Shown here piece by piece: positions 45,547 through 54,135 of a stretch of 64,000 nucleotides of DNA. Numbering within the stretch: the stretch's first letter is position 1; every line of letters begins with the position of its first letter. Origin of the DNA: Flavobacterium flabelliforme (lineage in GTDB: Bacteria; Bacteroidota; Bacteroidia; Flavobacteriales; Flavobacteriaceae). Both the position numbers and the translations under genes were made by a program. The stretch is from positions 248,001 through 312,000 of the forward strand of contig NZ_JAGFBU010000001.1 in NCBI RefSeq assembly GCF_017948675.1, read 5' to 3'. The notes beneath the pieces are model-generated. The model searched no databases, was not told where the DNA came from, and saw only the letters and a program-made list of their open reading frames with translations.

Positions 45547-45765
45547 TTAGATACTCATTCTAAATTCTTCGATAACTGGATTTACTTTTGCAAATTCTGT
45601 TTCTTGCACGAATAATTCAACTGCTAAATCTGAATTACCAAAACCACCTAATCGAGCCGATTGTATGTTGTTTTTAGCTACTACATCTACACCAATTGCT
45701 TCAATTTTTTCTTGTAAAGCCATTGCTAGAATTTCACTTCCCGAAAATACTTTCATTAATCCCAT
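45547..45765 (-). CDS. DUF2007 family small protein
   Basis: The 72 residues show the family pattern: MKVFSGSEILAMALQEKIEA then IGVDVVAKNNIQSARLGGFG, ending in VELFVQETEFAKVNPVIEEF. This is a ferredoxin-like fold related to PII-type signal proteins. Role unknown. It lies between a DEAD-box-type gene and a HAD phosphatase in the same direction, with short gaps, so an operon is likely. Confidence 0.8.
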   Translation of the reverse strand: MGLMKVFSGSEILAMALQEKIEAIGVDVVAKNNIQSARLGGFGNSDLAVELFVQETEFAKVNPVIEEFRMSI

Positions 45766-45791
45766 GATGTTTATTTTATTTATTAGTATTA

Positions 45792-46487
45792 TTATTTTTC
45801 TTCTAAATTTTCATCTTCTAGATCATCTTCTTCACTTTCATCTTCATCTTCATATTCTTCCTCATATTCTTCTTCCTCATCCATTTCAAAAACGAAAGGT
45901 TCTATCAACATTTTATCCACTAAAATCTCAATACGATCTGTTATTCGATCAGCAAAAACGATTCTCTGAGTTTTGTTGATGCTATTAGATATGCGCATGA
46001 TTTTAGTTTCATTACGCAATCGTAACATAGGATCTGGATCATCTACAATAAACATTTTTAAACGATTGACATTAAAACCTGCCGTGGTAAACATATCATT
46101 CAACTTAGTAGCCGTTCCTATTAGTACATCAACTCCTGTAGAAATATAATTTTTATCATATTCCATGTCGCCTTTATCATGAACACCAAACACCTGAAGA
46201 TCGGTATATTTACCATATTTTTCAAAAAGATCTTCCATTTCTAAAACCTTCGCTTTGTCTTCAACAATAATTAAAGCACGTGGAGATTCTTCGGTTTCTT
46301 TAGCCAATTGCTGAATTACATTCAGTACAATTGTAGTTGTTTTTCCGCTACCTTTTTCAGAAATAATAAGGCAATCAGCACCACTTTTTATTGTAGAAAA
46401 AGTTTCTTGCTGCAATGCATTCGCTTCGGTTAGACCGTTCTCAATTAAACCTTCTTGTAACTTCTCGTTTATTTTTTTTAATTTCAT
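45792..46487 (-). CDS. DEAD-box-like ATPase half, degenerate Walker B, acidic tail
   Basis: The 231 residues equal one RecA-like domain of a DEAD-box helicase: a Q-motif-like region (NGLTEANALQQETFSTI), Walker A SEKGSGKTT, and FIVDDPDPMLR where DEAD should be. Motif III (SAT) looks replaced by VFADR. There is no second RecA domain; instead a strongly acidic tail (EMDEEEEYEEEYEDEDESEE) ends the protein. Such half-helicases occur in Flavobacteriia, probably not as active helicases. RNA binding or ATP-dependent regulation is possible but unproven. Confidence 0.75.
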   Translation of the reverse strand: MKLKKINEKLQEGLIENGLTEANALQQETFSTIKSGADCLIISEKGSGKTTTIVLNVIQQLAKETEESPRALIIVEDKAKVLEMEDLFEKYGKYTDLQVFGVHDKGDMEYDKNYISTGVDVLIGTATKLNDMFTTAGFNVNRLKMFIVDDPDPMLRLRNETKIMRISNSINKTQRIVFADRITDRIEILVDKMLIEPFVFEMDEEEEYEEEYEDEDESEEDDLEDENLEEK

Positions 46488-46532
46488 TTTTTTATAGCTT
46501 AAAGCTCAATTCTATAATTTATTCGAATGCTA

Positions 46533-47696
46533 TTATTTACTTGCAAAAAGTTTTACATCATTTTCGGAAATTTCGCTTCCGCCAAGGATAATCAAACGCT
46601 CTACTACATTTCTCAATTCACGTATATTTCCAGTCCAATCGTATTCTTTAAGCAAATTTATTGCAGCAGCAGAAAACTTCTTGACTGCGTTTCCTTGCTC
46701 TGTAGCAATTTTATTTGCAAAATGACTTATTAACATCGGAATATCTTCTCGTCTATCATTTAGCGCGGGCACTTTTATTAATATAACGGCTAATCTGTGG
46801 TATAAATCCTCGCGGAAACGACCTTCAGCAATTTCTACTTTTAAATCTTTATTTGTTGCTGCAACTACACGCACATCTACTTTTATGTCTTTATCGGCTC
46901 CTACTCTAGTAATCATACTTTCTTGTAGGGCTCTTAAAACTTTGGCTTGTGCCGAAAGACTCATGTCGCCAATTTCATCTAAAAAAATGGTTCCTTTGTC
47001 CGCTGCTTCAAATTTTCCTGCACGGTCCTTTACTGCCGATGTAAAAGCTCCTTTGACGTGACCAAACAATTCACTTTCTATCAATTCTGAAGGAATAGCA
47101 GCACAGTTTACTTCGATTAATGGAAAATTAGATCGTACACTTTTTTCGTGCAATTGATGCGCAACTAATTCTTTTCCCGTTCCGTTTGGTCCTGTAATTA
47201 AAACTCTAGCTTCGGTTTCTGCTACTTTATCAATCATCACTTTGATGTGATTAATCGCTTCGCTTTCGCCGATCATTTCGTAATTTTTACTTACTTTTTT
47301 CTTTAGAATCTTATTTTCGACAACCAGTTGTTTTTTGTCTAAAGCATTTCGAACTGTGTTTAGCAAACGGTTTAAATCGGGTGGTTTTGAGATGTAATCA
47401 AAAGCTCCCAAACGCATCGTATTTATAGCTGTTTCCATATCGCCATGACCAGAGATCATTACCATTGGAATTTCAGGTTTAATTTTTTTTACGGCCTCTA
47501 GCACCTCAACACCATCCATTTTTGGCATTTTGATATCACATAAAACAAGATCGTAATCGTTATTTTTTATTTTTTCGAAACCAGCAACTCCATCTTCTGC
47601 TTCTTCAACTTGATAGGTATCATTTTCTTCAGAAAGTATTTTACTGAGCACTCTTCGTATTGCGGCTTCGTCTTCTATTACTAATATTTTCGGCAT
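46533..47696 (-). CDS. NtrC-family response regulator without a DNA-binding domain
   Basis: The 387 residues comprise a receiver domain (about 1-120, with the phosphoacceptor Asp54 in VLCDIKMPKMDG) and a sigma-54 AAA+ domain (Walker A ITGPNGTGKE at about 165, Walker B GTIFLDEIGD at about 235). The sigma-54 contact loop reads GAFTSA rather than GAFTGA (about 213). The end (LIILGGSEISENDVKLFASK) shows no Fis-type HTH, and the family's usual length is about 450. The protein may act from solution or with a DNA-binding partner. The cognate kinase is not adjacent. Confidence 0.85.
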   Translation of the reverse strand: MPKILVIEDEAAIRRVLSKILSEENDTYQVEEAEDGVAGFEKIKNNDYDLVLCDIKMPKMDGVEVLEAVKKIKPEIPMVMISGHGDMETAINTMRLGAFDYISKPPDLNRLLNTVRNALDKKQLVVENKILKKKVSKNYEMIGESEAINHIKVMIDKVAETEARVLITGPNGTGKELVAHQLHEKSVRSNFPLIEVNCAAIPSELIESELFGHVKGAFTSAVKDRAGKFEAADKGTIFLDEIGDMSLSAQAKVLRALQESMITRVGADKDIKVDVRVVAATNKDLKVEIAEGRFREDLYHRLAVILIKVPALNDRREDIPMLISHFANKIATEQGNAVKKFSAAAINLLKEYDWTGNIRELRNVVERLIILGGSEISENDVKLFASK

Positions 47697-47784
47697 TTTT
47701 TACTGTTTTTTTAATGGCTATAAATTGACCAAGGCTTAAATTTCTATTTTTTGTTAAAAGCATATATCCTCTTGCAAATAATAT

Positions 47785-47872
47785 GCCCTAGCCCCGATTG
47801 CAATGAAAATCCTTTTGTAACTCGCCCTAGCGAGGTATAAAAGATTGTAATGAAAAGCGGGAAATAGCTCCT
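47785..47872. repeat. Interspersed repeat, copy C (inverted)
   Basis: GCCCTAGCCCCGATTGCAAT, then GAAAATCCTTTTGTAAC, an inner palindrome CTCGCCCTAGCGAGG, and AAAAGATTGTAATGAAAAGC with GGGAAATAGCTCCT. It is in opposite orientation to copies A and B, between the NtrC-type and ABC permease genes. Confidence 0.8.
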
Positions 47873-47914
47873 TAAAATTAATTGTTTATTGTGAAAATTC
47901 AAACAATTGAAATC

Positions 47915-49231
47915 TTAATATTTCAACCATTTGTATAATTCCAACCAACTTGGTTTTTTGCCGTACATCAATATTCCTATTCTATATATTTTTGCAGCAA
48001 ACCAAACTACTGCAAAAAAGCTAGCAAATAGCAAGGTGACTGATATAGCAATTTGCCACAAAGGTACGCCAAACGGAATTCGCATGAGCATTACTATAGG
48101 AGATGTAAGCGGAATCATTGAAAAAACTACCGCGACGGTTCCGTGTGGATCATTGATTACTGTAAAAAAACCGATATAAACTGCTAAGATTAGTGGCATC
48201 ATTATAGGCAAAAGAAATTGTTGCGAATCCGTCTGATTGTCAACCGCGGCACCAATTGCTGCATAAAAAGAGCTATAAAGGAAATAACCACCGATGAAAT
48301 AAACGACAAATCCGATTAGAATACTGGCAATAGGCAAATTCCACAATTCCTTAATGTACATTTGTGCTGTTCCTGCCATTTCTTGCTGTGCAGCCTGCAT
48401 TAATTCGGGTGATATTTTTGCCGTTGGTGACACATTTACGCCAAAAAAAGTAGAGGCTGCAAACATTAATGAAAGTCCTATGGCCGCCCAAATAAAGAAT
48501 TGTAGTAAACCGGCCAATGAAGTTCCAATAATTTTTCCAATCATCAATTGAAATGGTTTTACTGACGAAATAATAATCTCTACAATTCTACTCGTTTTCT
48601 CTTCGATTACGCTTCGCATTACCATATTACCATAAATTATAATGAACATCATAATTAGATAACCAAAAGCACCACCAATTCCTATTTTTATTTCATTCAG
48701 TCCTTTGACACTTTCTTCTCCAGAAGCTTTTGTCAAGTTAATATTTACATTGGCTCTGGCTTTATTTATAGCAAGAGTGTCTAAATTAGCTTTAACAAGA
48801 TTGGTCTTTGTCAACTTAGAAGCAATTATATCCTGAACTTTTTCTGTAAATGAAATACTAGGACTATTGTTTGAAATAAACTGTATGTTGTTTTCAAAAT
48901 CCTTTGTATCAACTGCTTTTGGAATGTACAAAAGTCCTTCATAACTTTCATTAGTGATACTATCCTTTAGAGACTTTAAATCTATCCCTGATAAATCTAG
49001 GTATTTATAAGTTGCATTTTTGTTGTTCTTGGCTGTGAATTCTTGGACAAATAAACCGGATTCATCATGAATTGCAATTTGTTTTGTATCGGCTTTCATA
49101 GAACTTAAATATCCTACAAATCCTGCTAATGCAACAAACAATAACGGACTTAAAAAAGTCATTACGATAAAAGACTTATTGCGAACTTTCGAAATAAATT
49201 CTCTTTTTATAATTAATGAAATAATACTCAT
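47915..49231 (-). CDS. ABC transporter permease (NatB/ABC-2 type)
   Basis: The 438 residues begin with an N-terminal helix (KSFIVMTFLSPLLFVALAGF), followed by a large periplasmic loop to about residue 180. Five or six more helices follow, with the pattern VIEEKTSRIVEIIISSVKPF typical of the NatB/ABC-2 sodium- or drug-export permeases. It works with the ATPase at 49297-50220, from which it is separated by 65 bases. Substrate (sodium ion, lipid or drug) cannot be told. The pair is probably one operon. Confidence 0.8.
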   Translation of the reverse strand: MSIISLIIKREFISKVRNKSFIVMTFLSPLLFVALAGFVGYLSSMKADTKQIAIHDESGLFVQEFTAKNNKNATYKYLDLSGIDLKSLKDSITNESYEGLLYIPKAVDTKDFENNIQFISNNSPSISFTEKVQDIIASKLTKTNLVKANLDTLAINKARANVNINLTKASGEESVKGLNEIKIGIGGAFGYLIMMFIIIYGNMVMRSVIEEKTSRIVEIIISSVKPFQLMIGKIIGTSLAGLLQFFIWAAIGLSLMFAASTFFGVNVSPTAKISPELMQAAQQEMAGTAQMYIKELWNLPIASILIGFVVYFIGGYFLYSSFYAAIGAAVDNQTDSQQFLLPIMMPLILAVYIGFFTVINDPHGTVAVVFSMIPLTSPIVMLMRIPFGVPLWQIAISVTLLFASFFAVVWFAAKIYRIGILMYGKKPSWLELYKWLKY

Positions 49232-49296
49232 TTAGTTTTTTATTTATTAGTAGTGATTTTACAATATAGATTTAAAATCACAACATTAGAATTTAT

Positions 49297-50220
49297 TTAA
49301 TTTCCGCTAACGGTTTTGATAAAGATATCGTTGACACTTGGTATTTTCTCTAGAAAATGTGTGACTTGCCCACGTAGCGTTAAGAGATTTAACAACTCAT
49401 TTGGCGTGGCATTACCCAATTGTATTTCTAATTTCAGAGAATCGTTGAGTGATTTAAAATTGGCTGGACTAACAGTGAATTTTTTAGTAATATCATACAT
49501 CAACCCTTCAACGTTATCTGTCAATATACCTACTTCGTAAGAATTGGTTTTAAATTGTCGCTTAACATCGTTCAGCTTTCCTTCGATCAATTTGTTTGAT
49601 TTATGAATTAAAGCAATGTGATCGCATAACTCCTCTACACTTTCCATTCGGTGTGTAGAAAAAATTATAGTAGCTCCATCTTCACGAAGCTTCAAAATCT
49701 CGTCTTTGATAACATTTGCGTTTACAGGATCAAATCCAGAAAAAGGTTCGTCAAAAATTAATAATTTGGGCTTGTGCAAAACACAAACAACAAATTGAAT
49801 TTTCTGTGCCATCCCTTTTGATAATTCTTGGATTTTTTTGTTCCACCATCCTTGAATTTCTAATCTTTCAAACCAATATTCCAATTGTTTTTTTGCTTCT
49901 GCTTTTGAAAGTCCTTTCATTTGAGCCAAATACAAGCATTGCTCTCCTACTTTCATGGTATTGTACAAACCTCTTTCCTCTGGAAGGTAGCCTATGTGCT
50001 GAACGTGCTTGGGCTGTAATTTTTCACCATCAAGAATAATTTGCCCACTATCTGGTAAGGTAATTTGATTGATGATGCGAATAAGAGATGTTTTTCCTGC
50101 TCCATTTGGCCCCAGAAGTCCATAGATACTGCCTTTGGGTACGGATAATGTAACTTCGTTTAGCGCAACATAATCACCATATTTCTTTACTACTTTATTA
50201 ACCTCAAGTATATTACTCAT
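49297..50220 (-). CDS. ABC transporter ATP-binding protein (NatA type)
   Basis: The 307 residues show Walker A GPNGAGKTS (about 37-45), signature ELSKGMAQKI (about 133, with a nonstandard Lys-Gly), Walker B LLIFDEPFSGFDP (about 155), then STHRMESVEELCDHI and a C-terminal regulatory extension. It pairs with the NatB-type permease downstream (47915-49231). NatA/NatB systems export ions or small molecules. Confidence 0.85.
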   Translation of the reverse strand: MSNILEVNKVVKKYGDYVALNEVTLSVPKGSIYGLLGPNGAGKTSLIRIINQITLPDSGQIILDGEKLQPKHVQHIGYLPEERGLYNTMKVGEQCLYLAQMKGLSKAEAKKQLEYWFERLEIQGWWNKKIQELSKGMAQKIQFVVCVLHKPKLLIFDEPFSGFDPVNANVIKDEILKLREDGATIIFSTHRMESVEELCDHIALIHKSNKLIEGKLNDVKRQFKTNSYEVGILTDNVEGLMYDITKKFTVSPANFKSLNDSLKLEIQLGNATPNELLNLLTLRGQVTHFLEKIPSVNDIFIKTVSGN

Positions 50221-50285
50221 GCTTTATTTTTAATTGATGTAAAAGTAAATAATTAGTGCCGAAATAGGCATAATTGTTACACAAA

Positions 50286-50321
50286 AAAACCCATCCTTAT
50301 CTAATTTAAGGATGGGTTTTT
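50286..50321. terminator. Rho-independent terminator
   Basis: AAACCCATCCTTA pairs with TAAGGATGGGTTTTT across a short loop. It lies 3' of dnaJ (minus strand). Confidence 0.75.
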
Positions 50322-50357
50322 ATTTATTGATAAGTCTGCGTTTGATCGCGAACCTAT

Positions 50358-51473
50358 TTATGAAAACATATCTTTTACTTTCTCGAAAAATGATTTGTCT
50401 GATTTTTCAGGATTTGGAATAAAGTTATCATCCGTTAAGGCATTTTCAAAAAACTGTTTTTGCTCTTTGTTTAATGTTTTTGGTGTCCAAACATTTACAT
50501 GAACCAATAAGTCTCCGTTACCATAACCGTTGATACTTGGAATTCCTTTACCTTTCAATCTAAGAATTTTACCGGATTGAATTCCTTCCTCTAATTTAAT
50601 TCTTACTTTACCATTGATAGCCTCAATATCTTTAGAAATACCAAGAACGGCTTCGGCAAAGCTAATGTACAAATCATAGTGTAAATTCTCTCCTTCACGT
50701 TTCAACAAATCATGCTCTAACTCTTCTATGGCAACAATTAAATCTCCTGGAATACTATTTCCTGGAGCATCATTTCCTTTATTAGAAACTTTTAACTGCA
50801 TACCATCTACCACACCCGCAGGTATTTTGATAGATACTGTTTCATCTTCTAAAATCATCCCTTGCGAATCTGCATTAGATGGTTTTTTATCTAAAATTTG
50901 ACCAGAACCACTACAAGTAGGACAAGTAGAAGCAGATTGCATACGTCCTAAAATTGTATTAGTTACACGCATCACTTGCCCTTGACCATTACAAGTAGAA
51001 CAAGTTTTATAAGTAACACCAGGAGCTTGAACCTTACGTTTTACTTTAACTTTTTTCTCAACACCATTAGCAATTTCTTCTAATGTTAGTTTTACTTTGA
51101 TACGAAGATTACTTCCTTTAGCACGACGAACTCCGCCACCGCCTCCACCTCCGAAGCCTCCAAAACCGCCTCCGAAAATATCACCAAACTGGCTAAAAAT
51201 ATCATCCATATTCATACCGCCATGACCACCGCCACCAAAACCACCAGAACCATCAAATGCTTGATGACCGTACTGATCGTATTTAGCTTTTTTCTGAGGA
51301 TCACCTAAGACTTCATATGCTTCTGCAGCTAATTTAAATTTATCTTCTGCCGATTTGTCTCCAGGGTTTTTGTCAGGGTGATGCGCTATAGCTTGTTTTC
51401 TATAGGCTTTTTTTATCTCGGCAGCATCAGCACTTTTAGTAATGCCTAAAATTTCGTAAAAATCTTTTTTCAT
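50358..51473 (-). CDS. dnaJ: Chaperone DnaJ
   Basis: The 371 residues start with the J domain (HPD at residues 32-34, AHHPDKNPGDKSAEDKF), then a glycine/phenylalanine-rich region (about 75-110). Next is a zinc-binding part with only two CxxCxGxG motifs: CSTCNGQG (about 154) and CPTCSGSG (about 183). Normally four motifs form two zinc centres; here the outer pair (motifs 1 and 4) is absent, replaced by KVKRKV and PSNADSQG. The C-terminal substrate-binding region looks normal. It helps DnaK refold proteins. It follows grpE in one operon. Confidence 0.9.
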   Translation of the reverse strand: MKKDFYEILGITKSADAAEIKKAYRKQAIAHHPDKNPGDKSAEDKFKLAAEAYEVLGDPQKKAKYDQYGHQAFDGSGGFGGGGHGGMNMDDIFSQFGDIFGGGFGGFGGGGGGGVRRAKGSNLRIKVKLTLEEIANGVEKKVKVKRKVQAPGVTYKTCSTCNGQGQVMRVTNTILGRMQSASTCPTCSGSGQILDKKPSNADSQGMILEDETVSIKIPAGVVDGMQLKVSNKGNDAPGNSIPGDLIVAIEELEHDLLKREGENLHYDLYISFAEAVLGISKDIEAINGKVRIKLEEGIQSGKILRLKGKGIPSINGYGNGDLLVHVNVWTPKTLNKEQKQFFENALTDDNFIPNPEKSDKSFFEKVKDMFS

Positions 51474-51530
51474 TTTTATTTTTTCTTACAAATCTATAGC
51501 AGCAATAAATTACCACTATAAATTAAAGTA

Positions 51531-52109
51531 TTACTGACCTATAACAACTTTTGGAAAACGGATAATTTTATCTCCAAGTTTATATCCTTTTTCAAGAACA
51601 TCAACAATTTTTCCTTTCATCTTATCCGATGCTGCAGGAATTTGAGTAATCGCTTCAGCAAAATCAGCATCAAATACGTCTCCTGCTTTTACATCAACTT
51701 GCTCTAATCCTTTAGCAACTAAAGTAGTTTTTAATTTCTCATTAATAAGCGCAACACCTTCTAATAAAGGACCATCATCTGTCTTACTGATTTCTGTAAT
51801 TGCTCTATCAAAATCATCTAAAACCGGTAACAATGCTAATAAAACTTCTTGGTTAGCCGTTTTGAATAACTCAATACGTTCCTTAGTAGTTCTTCTTTTA
51901 TAGTTTTCAAATTCAGCAAATAATCTTAAATATTTATCTTTCTCTTTCGCTAAGTCTTGTGTTAATTGCTCTTCTAAGCTTAATTCCTCAACAACAACTT
52001 GCTCCTCACCGCCATTATTCTCTAATGTCGTCTCCTCTAATTCCTGATCGATTTCTGTATTTTCAGTAGTCATATTACTTGTATTTTTAAAAATATTCTT
52101 AAAGTTCAT
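51531..52109 (-). CDS. grpE: Nucleotide exchange factor GrpE
   Basis: The 192 residues have a long helical N-terminal part (EEQLTQDLAKEKDKYLRLFA), the FENYKRRT signature and a beta-rich head (LEKGYKLGDKIIRFPKVVIG). GrpE releases ADP from DnaK. The start at 52109 is 23 bases after the -7 box; an inner ATG at 52073 (MTTENTEIDQ) is also possible. It forms an operon with dnaJ, 57 bases downstream. The promoter has both consensus boxes; heat control cannot be read from sequence. Confidence 0.9.
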   Translation of the reverse strand: MNFKNIFKNTSNMTTENTEIDQELEETTLENNGGEEQVVVEELSLEEQLTQDLAKEKDKYLRLFAEFENYKRRTTKERIELFKTANQEVLLALLPVLDDFDRAITEISKTDDGPLLEGVALINEKLKTTLVAKGLEQVDVKAGDVFDADFAEAITQIPAASDKMKGKIVDVLEKGYKLGDKIIRFPKVVIGQ

Positions 52110-52131
52110 TGTTAATCTTTTCCATGGATTG

Positions 52132-52164
52132 CAAAAGTACTGCCAATTGTTTTAAAATGTCAAA
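52132..52164 (-). promoter_or_regulatory. Promoter of grpE-dnaJ
   Basis: Minus-strand TTTG (52161-52164), 21-base spacer, TACTTTTG (52132-52139): consensus Bacteroidota -33/-7 boxes with good spacing. Confidence 0.65.
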
Positions 52165-52352
52165 TTGTCACCTTTTTAGCAATTTGACTTCTGTTATTTA
52201 TAAAAATGGAGTTTTTAATAAATTTTAGGATTATTTTAAGATTATTTTATTGTCTTTTTTTTTATTTTTGGAGTTGGTGTTATTTAGACCTTCAAAATAA
52301 AATTTGACAATTTAAATTTCAACTTTTAAAATTATTAATTCACAGTTTTTAT

Positions 52353-52393
52353 AAAAAAAAGCTTCGTTTATATCTTAAACGAAGCTTTTTTTA
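52353..52393. terminator. Rho-independent terminator of hisS
   Basis: AAAAGCTTCGTTTA pairs with TAAACGAAGCTTTTTTT. It lies about 20 bases 3' of the hisS stop codon (minus strand). Confidence 0.8.
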
Positions 52394-52414
52394 TATTTAG
52401 AAATAACGGACAGT

Positions 52415-53785
52415 CTATAATAACGTCGATTTTAAATTTTCAAAATCAATGACAACTTGTTCTCCCGTGACAAGATTTTTAAGAGCATACGAATTGGTTT
52501 TCATTTCATCTTCTCCAATAATAACAGCATAAGGAATTCCTCTTTTATCAGCATGTTGAAATTGTTTTCCCACTTTTGCATTTTCAGGATACAATTCTAC
52601 TTTTACACCTAAAGCTCTTAATTTTTGTATGGCTTGCATGGCATAAAAAGCTTCTTTATCACCATAGTTAATAAATAACGCTTTTGAAGTTGCTGTTACG
52701 GTTTCTGGAAATAAACTTAACTCTTCTACAACCAAATAAATTCGGTCTAAACCAAATGATATGCCTACACCGCTCATGTTTTTTAATCCAAAAATACCCG
52801 TCAAATCATCATAGCGACCACCGCCTCCTATGGATCCCATAGCTACTGTTTTTGGTGGAGCTACTTCAAAAATGGCTCCTGTGTAGTAATTTAAACCACG
52901 TGCTAACGTTACATCTAAGTCTAAAACGGCACTGTTTAACCCTAATTTCAATACATTTTCACAAATAAATCGCAACTCTTCAACTCCTTTCATACCTTCT
53001 GAAGAAGCAGCAAGCAACTGCGATAATTTTTCTATTTTCTCCGTAATTGTTCCGGTAAAATTGAATAAAGGCTGTACTTTTTCGATAGCTCCTTCATTAA
53101 TTCCTTTTTCGATCATCTCTTTTTTTACACCCTCTTCGCCTATTTTATCGAGCTTGTCTAAGGCAACTGTAAAGTCAATCAATTTATCCGAAGCACCTAT
53201 TACCTCAGCAATTCCAGATAAGATTTTTCTATTATTGATTTTTATTGTTGCACCCACCAATCCTAAGTCGGTAAATACAGCATCATATAACTGCACCAAT
53301 TCTACTTCCTGCCAAAGGGATTTAGAACCTACTACATCGGCATCACATTGAAAAAACTCTCTAAAACGGCCTTTTTGAGGGCGGTCTGCACGCCAAACCG
53401 GTTGAATTTGGTACCGTTTAAAAGGAAATTCAATTTCGTTTTGATGTTGCACCACGTAACGTGCAAAAGGTACGGTCAAGTCATAGCGCAACGCTTTTTC
53501 TGAAATGCTCGAAGTGAGCTTAGTACTGTCTTTATTTTCTAAATGACTTGCATTGGCTTTTGCCAAATAATCACCTGAATTTAATATTTTAAAGATCAAT
53601 CGATCGCCTTCTTCGCCGTATTTTCCCATTAAAGTATCGGAGTTTTCAAAAGAAGGTGTTTCTATAGGTTGGAATCCGAATTTTTCGAAATTACTTTTTA
53701 TAATTTGAATGATATACTGACGTTTTGCCACCTCGCTTGGTGAAAAATCTCTAGTTCCTTTTGGAATACTCGGTTTTGATGCCAT
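52415..53785 (-). CDS. hisS: Histidyl-tRNA synthetase
   Basis: The ATG ending at 53785 ([16 protein letters not shown]) gives the canonical opening and 456 residues; the longer frame to 53839 adds an unlikely leader. Visible parts: motif 1 region, motif 2 [16 protein letters not shown], the histidine-A loop [14 protein letters not shown], and GGGRYDD; the C-terminal anticodon-binding domain ends in [17 protein letters not shown]. It charges tRNA-His. It is probably single-gene, as no neighbour in the same direction is close. Confidence 0.92.
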   Translation of the reverse strand: MASKPSIPKGTRDFSPSEVAKRQYIIQIIKSNFEKFGFQPIETPSFENSDTLMGKYGEEGDRLIFKILNSGDYLAKANASHLENKDSTKLTSSISEKALRYDLTVPFARYVVQHQNEIEFPFKRYQIQPVWRADRPQKGRFREFFQCDADVVGSKSLWQEVELVQLYDAVFTDLGLVGATIKINNRKILSGIAEVIGASDKLIDFTVALDKLDKIGEEGVKKEMIEKGINEGAIEKVQPLFNFTGTITEKIEKLSQLLAASSEGMKGVEELRFICENVLKLGLNSAVLDLDVTLARGLNYYTGAIFEVAPPKTVAMGSIGGGGRYDDLTGIFGLKNMSGVGISFGLDRIYLVVEELSLFPETVTATSKALFINYGDKEAFYAMQAIQKLRALGVKVELYPENAKVGKQFQHADKRGIPYAVIIGEDEMKTNSYALKNLVTGEQVVIDFENLKSTLL

Positions 53786-53913
53786 TTTATGAATATTGAA
53801 TTTTAAATTTTCAGATTGAAGAACATAAAAAACGAACAAATCTGATTGGGTGCAAATATCTTATTTTTTAAATTATTCTCTTTACAAATTACATCATTTT
53901 ATTACACAAACCA

Positions 53914-54055
53914 TAGCCCTGATTGTAGTGAAAATAAAGTTGTAAAAAATAATATTATTTTCTTGACTAAAAGAGCGGCCAGAGGAAGCTCCTTTTAGGC
54001 AATTGAAAATAAATTATTTTACAACTGGATTGTAACGTAAAGCAGGAAATTGCTC
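53914..54055. repeat. Interspersed repeat, copy D (inverted, enlarged)
   Basis: Ends TAGCCCTGATTGTAGTGAAA and GGATTGTAACGTAAAGCAGG...AAATTGCTCC match copies A-C. The inside is longer: an imperfect stem GTTGTAAAAAATAATATTAT...ATAAATTATTTTACAAC encloses GAGCGGCCAGAGGAAGCTCC. It fills most of the gap between hisS and the permease gene. Confidence 0.7.
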
Positions 54056-54135
54056 CAGATAAAAGAGATTACAGGAAATTATATTTTAGCTACAGAAAAA
54101 TTGTAACAAAAATTGTATTTTCGTGTCAAACTTGT

